A DNA stretch of 12,597 nt from Desulfobacteraceae bacterium (GTDB lineage Bacteria; Desulfobacterota; DSM-4660; Desulfatiglandales; B25-G16). The first letter of the stretch is position 1, and each line of letters opens with the position of its first letter. The stretch covers positions 1-12,597 of the forward strand of contig JAUWZC010000048.1 in NCBI GenBank assembly GCA_030615565.1, given 5' to 3'. Both the position numbers and the translations under genes were made by a program. The notes beneath the pieces are model-generated. The model worked only from the letters and a program-made list of their open reading frames with translations, was not told where the DNA came from and did no database searches. Positions 6,793 to 12,597 of this stretch are shown here, piece by piece.

Positions 6793-7546
6793 GGCAATCA
6801 TTGCGGATGACGAAAAGCAGTTAAGAGTACACCTAAAATCACTGCTTTTTGATCTCTGGCCAGATCTTATCATATGCGGTGAGGCCGGAAACGGCCAGGA
6901 GGCTTTGGAGTTGATAGAGAAAAACCGACCCGATATAGCTTTTCTTGACATCAAGATGCCCGGCCTTTCTGGGATGGAAGTGTCAAAAAGGATTGCAGGG
7001 TTATGTTGGGTTGTTTTTATTACTGCCTATGATAAGTATGCAGTTGAGGCCTTTGAAAACGAAGCCATTGATTACCTTCTGAAGCCAATAACCCACAAAA
7101 GACTGGAAAGGGCGGTTAGAAGACTCCAAAAACAGATTGCAGCCTCTATAAAACCTCCATCAGATATGACTGAAGTTGTGGAGCGGGCAATAGCCAGATT
7201 GTACCAGAAAGAAAAACCGGGCTATTTGAGGTGGCTTAGAGCCCAGCATGGAGATGGTATCCGCCTTATCCCAGTGGATGAGGTATGCTACTTTAAGGCC
7301 AGTGACAAATACACGTTGGTATTAACAAAGCAGGGTGAATTACTTATCAAAAAGGCTATTAAGGAGCTTGCCAATGAACTGGATCCCAATCAGTTCTGGC
7401 GCATTCATCGGGGTACTATTGTCAATGCCCATTACATTACCAAAGTAAGCCGTTCGTTGACCGGACGCGGCGTAGTGAAGCTAAAGGATCGACCAGAATT
7501 GCTTACAGTTAGCAGGAGCTACATTAATATTTTTAAACAGATGTAG
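6779..7546 (+). CDS. LytTR-family response regulator
   Basis: The preferred start is ATG 6779, giving 255 residues (MTHIKAIIADDE...). An in-frame TTG at 6767 would add only four residues. The receiver domain has acidic residues Asp10-Asp11, phospho-acceptor Asp57 in FLDIKMPG, Thr82 in ITAYD and Lys102 in LLKPI. The C-terminal part (about 148-253) is a LytTR DNA-binding domain, with VDEVCYFKASDKYTLV, FWRIHRGTIVNAHYI and a late LTVSRSY. LytTR proteins bind paired direct repeats ahead of their targets, and phosphorylation by the overlapping kinase is expected. No clear LytTR site pair was found by eye, so targets are unknown. The preceding envelope operon is the obvious candidate by proximity. 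Confidence 0.93.
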   Translation: MTHIKAIIADDEKQLRVHLKSLLFDLWPDLIICGEAGNGQEALELIEKNRPDIAFLDIKMPGLSGMEVSKRIAGLCWVVFITAYDKYAVEAFENEAIDYLLKPITHKRLERAVRRLQKQIAASIKPPSDMTEVVERAIARLYQKEKPGYLRWLRAQHGDGIRLIPVDEVCYFKASDKYTLVLTKQGELLIKKAIKELANELDPNQFWRIHRGTIVNAHYITKVSRSLTGRGVVKLKDRPELLTVSRSYINIFKQM

Positions 7547-7576
7547 CAAATTGGCTATTGTCTGTTGATAGCATCT

Positions 7577-7717
7577 GACTCCGACGCTGCCTCTCGGCCC
7601 TGAGCCTGTCGAGAGCCCCTCGGCCGTGAGCCCCTCGGCCTTGAGCTCGGGGCCGAAAGGCTCGGAGCCGAATGACCTCCAGGTCGAACGACTCAAGGCC
7701 GAATGGCGCTTCGGAGT
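7577..7717. repeat. GC-rich REP/BIME-like palindromic cluster
   Basis: The unit CTCGGCCnTGAGC occurs at 7593-7605, 7619-7631 and 7634-7646 (n is C, G, T). Diverged inverted copies (GGGGCCGAA, GGAGCCGAA, AAGGCCGAA) fill the right half, so the whole 141 bp can fold on itself. TCGGCCTTGAG (7635-7645) has an exact reverse complement at 7692-7702, and the ends GACTCCGACGC and GCGCTTCGGAGTT nearly match. An exact 18-nt copy of 7588-7605 is found at 124-141 inside the loop of the left inverted repeat, so this is a dispersed family. Confidence 0.75.
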
Positions 7718-7755
7718 TATTCATGAAAGAAACTTTAAGTTATCTTCCTTAATAT

Positions 7756-8014
7756 GTTAGACAGGATAAACAGGATTGACAGGTTTTTTGTTGTCTTTTT
7801 GTCCTTCTCGGACGGAAGGACAAAAACCCAATGCCGCCAGAGGCGGCAAGAGAAAGCTCCAGGGATAAACCAGAGATGGGTATTATGTCTATCCATAGAA
7901 AACGTACAACCCGTTTTTATATCTCCCGCGTAGCAGGATTCTTCTTTCTCAGTTTCTTCAGGAAACTGAGAAAAAGAAAAGAAAATCCTGCAGATCCAGT
8001 AAATCCTGTCAGAT
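7756..8014. repeat. Long inverted repeat with period-9 ACAGGATnn ends and internal hairpins
   Basis: The left end has ACAGG at 7761, 7770 and 7779 (period 9). The right end has the inverse at 7987, 7996 and 8005 (period 9). Inside are perfect stems: TTTTTGTCCTTC (7796-7807) with its complement at 7815-7826, TGCCGCC/GGCGGCA (7832-7848, loop AGA), TTTCTCAGTTTC (7945-7956) with its complement at 7962-7973, and GCAGGATT (7933-7940) with its complement at 7984-7991. The stem-in-stem build resembles the other two palindromic elements here. An ORF at 7831-8016 is simply the repeat read through and is not called as a gene. Confidence 0.7.
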
Positions 8015-8115
8015 AAAAAAAGACCATTGATAATTAAGTTTCTTAAGAGTTGTCAGTTGCTTGTTGTAAATGCAGGTGGGAATGACGTTGTAAGGTTAAT
8101 CAGGATAGATATGAT

Positions 8116-8862
8116 CTAAACCTCTTTTAAGTCTTTTACAGCAGAAACAAGCTGCGATACCTGTTCGCTTGCCTTACCTTGAAGGAAGATATCTGTGATA
8201 TTCTCAGTAAGTACAGTTCTTTCCAGATTTATCTCAATTATCTTAGAGCCAGCCTGCTTTGCCTGCCTTGGAAGTATGTTAAAAGGAGAGACCACAGCCG
8301 AAGTGCCTATTATAAGCAATGCCTGACAGGTAGATGCTAACTGGGAACTCCTTGCCATTGCTAAAGGAGGAATTGCCTCTCCAAAAAAGATAACATCTGG
8401 TTTAAGTATCTTTCCACACTCGCATTTAGGTGGGTACTCACCTTTTTTATCTTTGTAATCATATTTCTTATTGCACCAAATACATGTAAATGTCCTGGAG
8501 TTTCCATGATATTCGATAACATTCCGGGAACCAGCTTCCTGGTGGAGATTGTCTATATTCTGAGTAAGTACGCTCTCCAGCAAACCCATTCCTTCTAACT
8601 CAGCAAGTCCTGCGTGTGCCTCATTAGGCCTTGCTTTATCAACAATCTGTTCCATTTCTTTTAACATCTGCCAGACCTTTTCCGGACTATCCTTGAAGGC
8701 ATAAATAGTTGCATATTCTTCCGGGTCAAACCTATCCCATAGACCACCCTTACTCCTGAAATCCGGGATACCTGACTCTACTGATATACCGGCACCTGTA
8801 AGGGCAATGGTTAATTTAGATTCTATAATAATCCGTGCAGCCTTCTCAATTAATTCATCCAT
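8116..8862 (-). CDS. NAD-dependent protein deacylase (sirtuin, SIR2 family)
   Basis: The 248-residue sirtuin removes acyl groups from protein lysines using NAD+, releasing nicotinamide and O-acyl-ADP-ribose. All family motifs are visible: GAGISVESGIPDFR (23-36), TQNIDNLH (100-107), catalytic His119 in YHGN, a zinc knuckle Cys127/Cys130 and Cys147/Cys149 (CxxC, CxC), KPDVIFFGE (154-162), GTS (186-188) and INLE (211-214). The Tyr-x-x-Arg pair that marks CobB/SIRT5-type desuccinylases is not seen in the corresponding stretch (about 62-75, VWQMLKEM), so a deacetylase or other deacylase preference is more likely. It starts 4 bp after nadC, with its AAGGAG inside the last nadC codons, and is the last gene of the valS-nadC-sirtuin unit. 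Confidence 0.93.
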   Translation of the reverse strand: MDELIEKAARIIIESKLTIALTGAGISVESGIPDFRSKGGLWDRFDPEEYATIYAFKDSPEKVWQMLKEMEQIVDKARPNEAHAGLAELEGMGLLESVLTQNIDNLHQEAGSRNVIEYHGNSRTFTCIWCNKKYDYKDKKGEYPPKCECGKILKPDVIFFGEAIPPLAMARSSQLASTCQALLIIGTSAVVSPFNILPRQAKQAGSKIIEINLERTVLTENITDIFLQGKASEQVSQLVSAVKDLKEV

Positions 8863-8866
8863 AGAT

Positions 8867-9712
8867 CTACTCCTTAATCACCTCAAGGCTGATATCCACA
8901 GACCTGGCAGAATGAGTAATAGCACCAACTGAGATCAGGTTGATACCTGTCTTTGATATCTCTCCTATAGATTCTAAGGTGATCCCACCAGAGGCCTCTA
9001 AAAGAACCCTTCCCCTAGCTATAGAAACGGCCTCTTTCATTTCTTTGACAGACATATTATCCAAGAGAATTGCATCTGCCCCTGCCCCTATTGCCTCTTC
9101 AACTCCTTTGATGTCCTCTACTTCCACCTCAATCTTTAATGTATGAGGCACGTTAGCCTTAATCTTTGCTAAGGCCTTGGATATAGAACCAGCTGCAGCA
9201 ATATGGTTATCTTTGATTAAGATCCCATCAAAGAGGCCAAAGCGATGATTAAACCCTCCCCCCATCCTAACTGCATATTTTTCCAATATCCGTAATCCCG
9301 GAGTTGTCTTTCTGGTATCAATCACTCGAACCTTGGAAGGATCTATTTTCTCAACATACCTCTTTGTAAGGGTAGCTATTCCTGATAGGTGCTGTAAGAA
9401 ATTTAGCGCGGTTCTTTCTCCACTCAACATTCCTATCATCGATCCTCTAATTATACCTATATCGTACCCATTTGGAACAACATCTCCATCACGATAAGTG
9501 CATTCAACCACTATTTCAGGATCAAGCCGAGAGAAAACCCTTGAAAAAACCTCTATCCCAGCCAGTATTATTTCTTCCTTGGCTAAGAGTCTTGCCTTTC
9601 CTTTTAGGGATGAATCTATAATAGCCGAGGTAGTTATATCCCCCGGCCCTAAATCCTCCTCTAAAGCATTATCAATGATTTTGTCAATTTGGGAAAGATA
9701 ATCCACTCTCAA
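8867..9712 (-). CDS. nadC: Quinolinate phosphoribosyltransferase (decarboxylating)
   Basis: NadC converts quinolinate and PRPP to nicotinate mononucleotide, CO2 and pyrophosphate, committing quinolinate to NAD synthesis; it is cytosolic and acts as a dimer or hexamer. The 281-residue length is normal for the family. Visible motifs are EEDLGPGDITT (18-28), ERTALNFLQHLSGIAT (99-114), DTRKTTPG (132-139), GGGFNHRFGLFDGILIKDNH (151-170), EVEVE (195-199), LLDNM (216-220) and EASGGI (239-244), covering the substrate arginines, lysines and acidic metal ligands. The start is TTG at 9712, overlapping the valS stop by 4 bp (TTGA) with GAGGG six bases before it; a GTG at 9706 is the alternative. nadA and nadB are not nearby. 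Coupling with a NAD-consuming sirtuin is notable. Confidence 0.95.
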   Translation of the reverse strand: MRVDYLSQIDKIIDNALEEDLGPGDITTSAIIDSSLKGKARLLAKEEIILAGIEVFSRVFSRLDPEIVVECTYRDGDVVPNGYDIGIIRGSMIGMLSGERTALNFLQHLSGIATLTKRYVEKIDPSKVRVIDTRKTTPGLRILEKYAVRMGGGFNHRFGLFDGILIKDNHIAAAGSISKALAKIKANVPHTLKIEVEVEDIKGVEEAIGAGADAILLDNMSVKEMKEAVSIARGRVLLEASGGITLESIGEISKTGINLISVGAITHSARSVDISLEVIKE

Positions 9713-12357
9713 TTGATACCCTCAAAAATGGTAAGGTTTTGGTTTAATTTTTCTAACTTAATACTCATAAGCTGTACCTTTTCTTTGACATTTTCCACTA
9801 TATGGGGAGGGGCCTGATCTAAGAAATCCCTATTTGCTAATTTCTTTTTTGACATTCCCATTTCCTTCTCTATCTTTTCTATTCTTTTAAATATCCTCTT
9901 TCTCTCATCATCATAATTGATCAATCCCTTGAGAAGGACGTGGACTTGGATATCGCCAAAAACATATGTTGCAGAGGAATCGGGTTTTCCCGTATCGGAA
10001 ACCATATCCATAGATTCTACCTTTGCCAGGCTGGTAATATAGGGAAAATTACTTTTAAGAATCTCTTTTTCTTTTGACCCCTTTACATCTATGACTATCT
10101 TTACATCCTTTTTTGGAGGGATATTCATCTCTCCCCTTATGTTCCTGATACCTGTTATCACTTCTTTAAGCAGATCCATCTCCTTGATTGATCCTTCATC
10201 ATAGATGAATTCAGTTCGCTGAGGGAATTGGGCTACCATAATGCTTCCTTTTGTATGAGGGAGTCTTTGCCAGATTTCTTCGGTAATAAATGGCACAAAT
10301 GGATGGAGAAGCCTCAGTATTCCACTCAAGAGTATTTGCATTGCAGACTGGGCCACTTCCCTTCTCCTTTGATCCTTGCTATAGAGCTCCAGTTTCACCA
10401 TTTCCAGATACCAGTCACAGAATTCATGCCAGACAAACTGGTAACAGATGTTAGCTGCATCATTAAATCTATAATTATCTATATAGCTGCTTATATCTTC
10501 TGCAACCTTCCCTATCCTACTCATAATCCAGCGATCAGCCAGGGAAAGGTTACCAGTATCTACAGATGGAGGTTTGCAATCCTTTAGGTTCATCAAGGAA
10601 AATCTGGCGGCATTCCAGATCTTATTAATAAAATTTCTGTATCCTGCTATTCTTTCCTGTGAGAGCCTAATGTCTCTTCCCTGGGCAGCCAGCACTGTTA
10701 GGGTAAACCTGAAGGAATCAGTACCAAAGCTGTCTAAGATCTCCAGAGGATCAATTATGTTTCCCTTGCTCTTGCTCATTTTCTGGCCCTGTTCATCTTT
10801 GACAAGGGCATGGATATAAACATCTCTAAAGGGGACATCTCCTATGAAGTGGAGACCCATCATCATCATTCTTGCCACCCAGAAAAAAAGGATATCGAAA
10901 CCGGTTACTAGCACCGATGTAGGATAAAAGGTTTTTAATTCATCAGTGGAATCCGGCCAACCCAGCGTGGAGAATGGCCAGAGCGCTGAACTAAACCAGG
11001 TATCCAGCACGTCTGTTTCCTGCTGGAGATTCTTACTTTTGCACCGAATGCATACCCTGGGCTCATCCTTTGACACTATAACCTCTGAACATTCCTGACA
11101 ATACCATGCCGGGATACGGTGCCCCCACCAAATCTGTCTAGATATACACCAATCTTTTATATTGTTCATCCACTCAAAATAGACACGTTCCCAATTGGTA
11201 GGTACTATCCTTGTTTTTCCATCCCTCACTGCAGCGATGGCCTTTTTAGCAAGAGGAGCTGCTCTTACAAACCATTGCTTGGAGAGAAGGGGTTCGATCA
11301 TTGTCTTACAACGATAACAGTGTCCTATTGCATTACGGTAGGGCTCAATCTTTTCAAGTAAGCCAGAATTTTTCAGATCATCCAAAATCTTTTCCCGGCA
11401 TTCAAACCTGTCCATGCCCAGGTAAGGGCCGGCCAGTTCGTTCATTCTGCCGCTCTCATCAATAACCTTTATTCGTTCAAGCTGATGAGCATTTCCAATT
11501 TCAAAATCATTGAGATCATGGGCGGGGGTAATTTTTAGGGCGCCGGTACCGAATTCTTTATCCACATATTTATCTAAAATAACTGGTATAGGCTTATTTA
11601 GAACTGGTAAAAGAACATTAGATCCAGAAAGGTTTTTGTAACGTTCATCTTCCGGGTTCACAGCCACTGCAGTATCACCTAAAAGTGTTTCGGGCCGTGT
11701 AGTGGCTACAGTCAAGTAGCCCTCTTGGTTTTCAAAGAGATACCGGATATAATAGAGGAAGCTATCTATATCTTCATGTTCTACCTCAAGGTCAGCCAGT
11801 GCTGTATGGCACCTAGGGCACCAGTTTATAATATAATCTCCCTGGTAGATTAGATTCTCTTCATAAAGACTAACAAAAACCTCTCTCACAGCCTTAGAAA
11901 GGCCCTCATCCATTGTAAACCTCTCGCGACTCCAGTCACAGGAACTTCCTAGCCTTTTAAGCTGATTGATAATTATTCCCCCATACTTTTCCCGCCACTC
12001 CCAAACCAATTCAACAAATCTTTCCCGACCAATCTGATGACGATCAGTTTTTTTTGAGGCAAGGTCTTTCTCTACAACATTTTGGGTAGCAATACCTGCG
12101 TGGTCTGTACCGGGTTGCCATAGGACATTATATCCTTTCATCCTTTTGTATCTACACAGAATATCCTGCAACGTATTATTTAGGGCATGGCCCATATGTA
12201 GGCTTCCAGTTACATTTGGGGGAGGAATGACAATAGAAAATGGGGACTTGCTTGATCTTGTATTGGCCTTAAATAGATCATTTTCTTCCCAATATTGATA
12301 CCACTTCTCTTCCACTTCCTTAGGATTATAGGTCTTGGCCAAGACATTATTTTCCAT
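9709..12357 (-). CDS. valS: Valyl-tRNA synthetase
   Basis: This class I synthetase joins valine to tRNA-Val and edits mischarged threonine. From ATG 12357 it has 882 residues, the usual bacterial length. In order (numbered from the TTG below): HIGH motif in GSLHMGH (52-58), the editing domain with TTRPETLLGD (220-229) and GTGALKITPAHD (271-282), zinc-type cysteines (CPRC at 181-184, CYRC at 348-351, CQEC and CIRC at 421-440), WWGHRIPAW (411-419), KMSKS (527-531), the anticodon-binding domain (about 600-745) and a C-terminal coiled-coil tRNA arm (about 815-878). A TTG at 12360 just before the ATG is also possible; GGAG is 6 nt from TTG and 9 nt from ATG. It is first in the operon with nadC and the sirtuin gene. 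Nothing is missing or truncated. Confidence 0.97.
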   Translation of the reverse strand: MENNVLAKTYNPKEVEEKWYQYWEENDLFKANTRSSKSPFSIVIPPPNVTGSLHMGHALNNTLQDILCRYKRMKGYNVLWQPGTDHAGIATQNVVEKDLASKKTDRHQIGRERFVELVWEWREKYGGIIINQLKRLGSSCDWSRERFTMDEGLSKAVREVFVSLYEENLIYQGDYIINWCPRCHTALADLEVEHEDIDSFLYYIRYLFENQEGYLTVATTRPETLLGDTAVAVNPEDERYKNLSGSNVLLPVLNKPIPVILDKYVDKEFGTGALKITPAHDLNDFEIGNAHQLERIKVIDESGRMNELAGPYLGMDRFECREKILDDLKNSGLLEKIEPYRNAIGHCYRCKTMIEPLLSKQWFVRAAPLAKKAIAAVRDGKTRIVPTNWERVYFEWMNNIKDWCISRQIWWGHRIPAWYCQECSEVIVSKDEPRVCIRCKSKNLQQETDVLDTWFSSALWPFSTLGWPDSTDELKTFYPTSVLVTGFDILFFWVARMMMMGLHFIGDVPFRDVYIHALVKDEQGQKMSKSKGNIIDPLEILDSFGTDSFRFTLTVLAAQGRDIRLSQERIAGYRNFINKIWNAARFSLMNLKDCKPPSVDTGNLSLADRWIMSRIGKVAEDISSYIDNYRFNDAANICYQFVWHEFCDWYLEMVKLELYSKDQRRREVAQSAMQILLSGILRLLHPFVPFITEEIWQRLPHTKGSIMVAQFPQRTEFIYDEGSIKEMDLLKEVITGIRNIRGEMNIPPKKDVKIVIDVKGSKEKEILKSNFPYITSLAKVESMDMVSDTGKPDSSATYVFGDIQVHVLLKGLINYDDERKRIFKRIEKIEKEMGMSKKKLANRDFLDQAPPHIVENVKEKVQLMSIKLEKLNQNLTIFEGIN

Positions 12358-12395
12358 CAAATAGTGCTCCTTTGTATTTCTGTGTCGGTTTCAAC

Positions 12396-12440
12396 TTAAA
12401 ATAAATAGAAAAAGATAAAAATGGGCACAATGACATTCAT
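12396..12440 (-). CDS. Possible 14-codon leader peptide upstream of valS
   Basis: A mini-ORF encodes MNVIVPIFIFFYLF and stops 38 bases before the valS ATG. It is preceded by GGGAG (12448-12452) with 7-nt spacing, a better ribosome site than many real genes here. It is rich in branched-chain and aromatic residues (two Val, three Ile), and its codons 4-7 cover the 3' arm of the terminator-like hairpin. This layout resembles amino-acid attenuator leaders, with ribosome position deciding whether the hairpin forms. It could also be chance in a T-rich terminator tail. Low confidence as a real gene. Confidence 0.25.
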   Translation of the reverse strand: MNVIVPIFIFFYLF

Positions 12441-12474
12441 AAAGATTCTCCCTGTTATTTGCCTTTGTGCCCAT
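12399..12474 (-). terminator. Hairpin plus U-rich tract between the upstream gene and valS
   Basis: On the minus strand ATGGGCACAA (12474-12465) pairs perfectly with TTGTGCCCAT (12430-12421) across a 34-nt loop. A T-rich run (TTTTTATCTTTTTC and onward) follows at once. It lies 25 bp after the stop of the upstream gene, which suits a rho-independent terminator. The long loop is atypical and contains a mini-ORF start, so a regulatory role ahead of valS is the alternative. Confidence 0.45.
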
Positions 12475-12499
12475 GTATTTCAAACAAAATTAATGTGTA

Positions 12500-12597
12500 T
12501 TAATCTTCTGACATTATCCTCTTTTTTAAAGCATCTATCTCCTCCCTGATAATTTTTTCAGCAACTTCAGGTATAACCTCTCTGGCTACCCTTTCTA
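12500..12597 (-). CDS. C-terminal end of an unidentified gene upstream of valS (partial)
   Basis: Reading the minus strand in from the right edge gives an open frame of 31 residues ending at TAA (12502-12500): ERVAREVIPEVAEKIIREEI, then DALKKRIMSED. It is a strongly amphipathic, charged helix. The pattern VIPEVAEKIIREEI is like the C-terminal helices of PopZ-like/DUF2497 or receiver-linked proteins that I recall next to valS in deltaproteobacteria; this is recollection, not a search. The rest lies outside the window, so function cannot be stated. It runs in the same direction as valS, with the terminator-like hairpin between them. Confidence 0.65.
   Translation of the reverse strand, partial: ERVAREVIPEVAEKIIREEIDALKKRIMSED

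Larger units (their letters stand above)
7547..8115. other. 569-bp convergent intergenic region made of nested palindromes
   Basis: The two-component genes and the minus-strand sirtuin operon converge here. Almost the whole space is two successive imperfect palindromic blocks (7577-7717 and 7756-8014), described separately. The remaining 100 bp next to the sirtuin gene are AT-rich, with one small stem (TTAAG, TTT, CTTAA at 8034-8046). No canonical rho-independent terminator with a U-run is evident for either operon. Confidence 0.6.

Noticed and set aside
7593..7646. CRISPR-like repeats
   Set aside because: Units are 13 nt with irregular spacing (26 and 15 nt), no unique spacers of constant length, and inverted copies follow; this is a palindromic repeat cluster.
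7796..7826. 12-bp perfect hairpin as a rho-independent terminator
   Set aside because: The T and A runs are part of the stem, and neither strand has a U-run after the stem. It may still slow polymerase, but it is not a standard terminator.
7831..8016. 61-codon plus-strand ORF in the convergent intergenic region
   Set aside because: It is the translation of palindromic repeat DNA (hairpins at 7832-7848, 7945-7973 and the period-9 right end), has no ribosome site, and has a low-complexity basic composition.
10228..10587. 119-codon plus-strand ORF opposite valS, and similar ones at 10574-10819 and 11119-11361
   Set aside because: They are antisense to well-conserved synthetase motifs and show no coding features of their own.
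12361..12499. T-box riboswitch for valS
   Set aside because: No T-box core sequence or specifier-loop layout was recognised, and the leader is short; only the hairpin and mini-ORF can be supported.

Overview
The window reads as chromosome of a Gram-negative bacterium, most likely a deltaproteobacterium in the broad sense (Desulfobacterota-like). This is inferred from three things: outer-membrane proteins and a LolA-like carrier, intergenic DNA full of imperfect palindromes and short-period repeats, and the tail of a small gene directly upstream of valS. No rRNA, tRNA, CRISPR array, transposase or phage gene was recognised.

Left part (1-498): non-coding DNA. It is dominated by a 207-bp MITE-like long inverted repeat (53-259), whose loop contains a second, GC-rich palindrome. 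A candidate promoter for the first operon follows.

Plus-strand envelope operon (499-5444): a secreted TPR-type protein, a LolD-like ABC ATPase, an FtsX/LolE-like permease, a LolA-like periplasmic lipoprotein-sorting-type protein, and an outer-membrane beta-barrel. Together they look like a complete inner-to-outer-membrane transport route: the ATPase and permease extract a hydrophobic cargo, the LolA-like protein carries it across the periplasm, and the barrel receives or exports it. The substrate is unknown. This is the most interesting candidate system here.

Plus-strand two-component system (5737-7546): a LytS/YehU-type membrane histidine kinase overlapping a LytTR response regulator, behind its own candidate promoter. 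It may control the envelope operon, but this is only inference from position.

Convergent intergenic region (7547-8115): two successive large imperfect palindromes. One is GC-rich with three unit copies per arm and shares an exact 18-mer with the loop of the 53-259 element. The other has period-9 repeats at both ends and several perfect small hairpins inside.

Minus-strand housekeeping operon (12357 down to 8116): valS, nadC and a sirtuin deacylase, tightly packed with a 4-bp overlap and a 4-bp gap. An enzyme that feeds NAD synthesis is thus coupled to one that consumes NAD. Upstream lie a hairpin with a U-rich tract and an overlapping 14-codon hydrophobic mini-ORF with a good ribosome binding site. 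At the right edge is the C-terminal end of another minus-strand gene.
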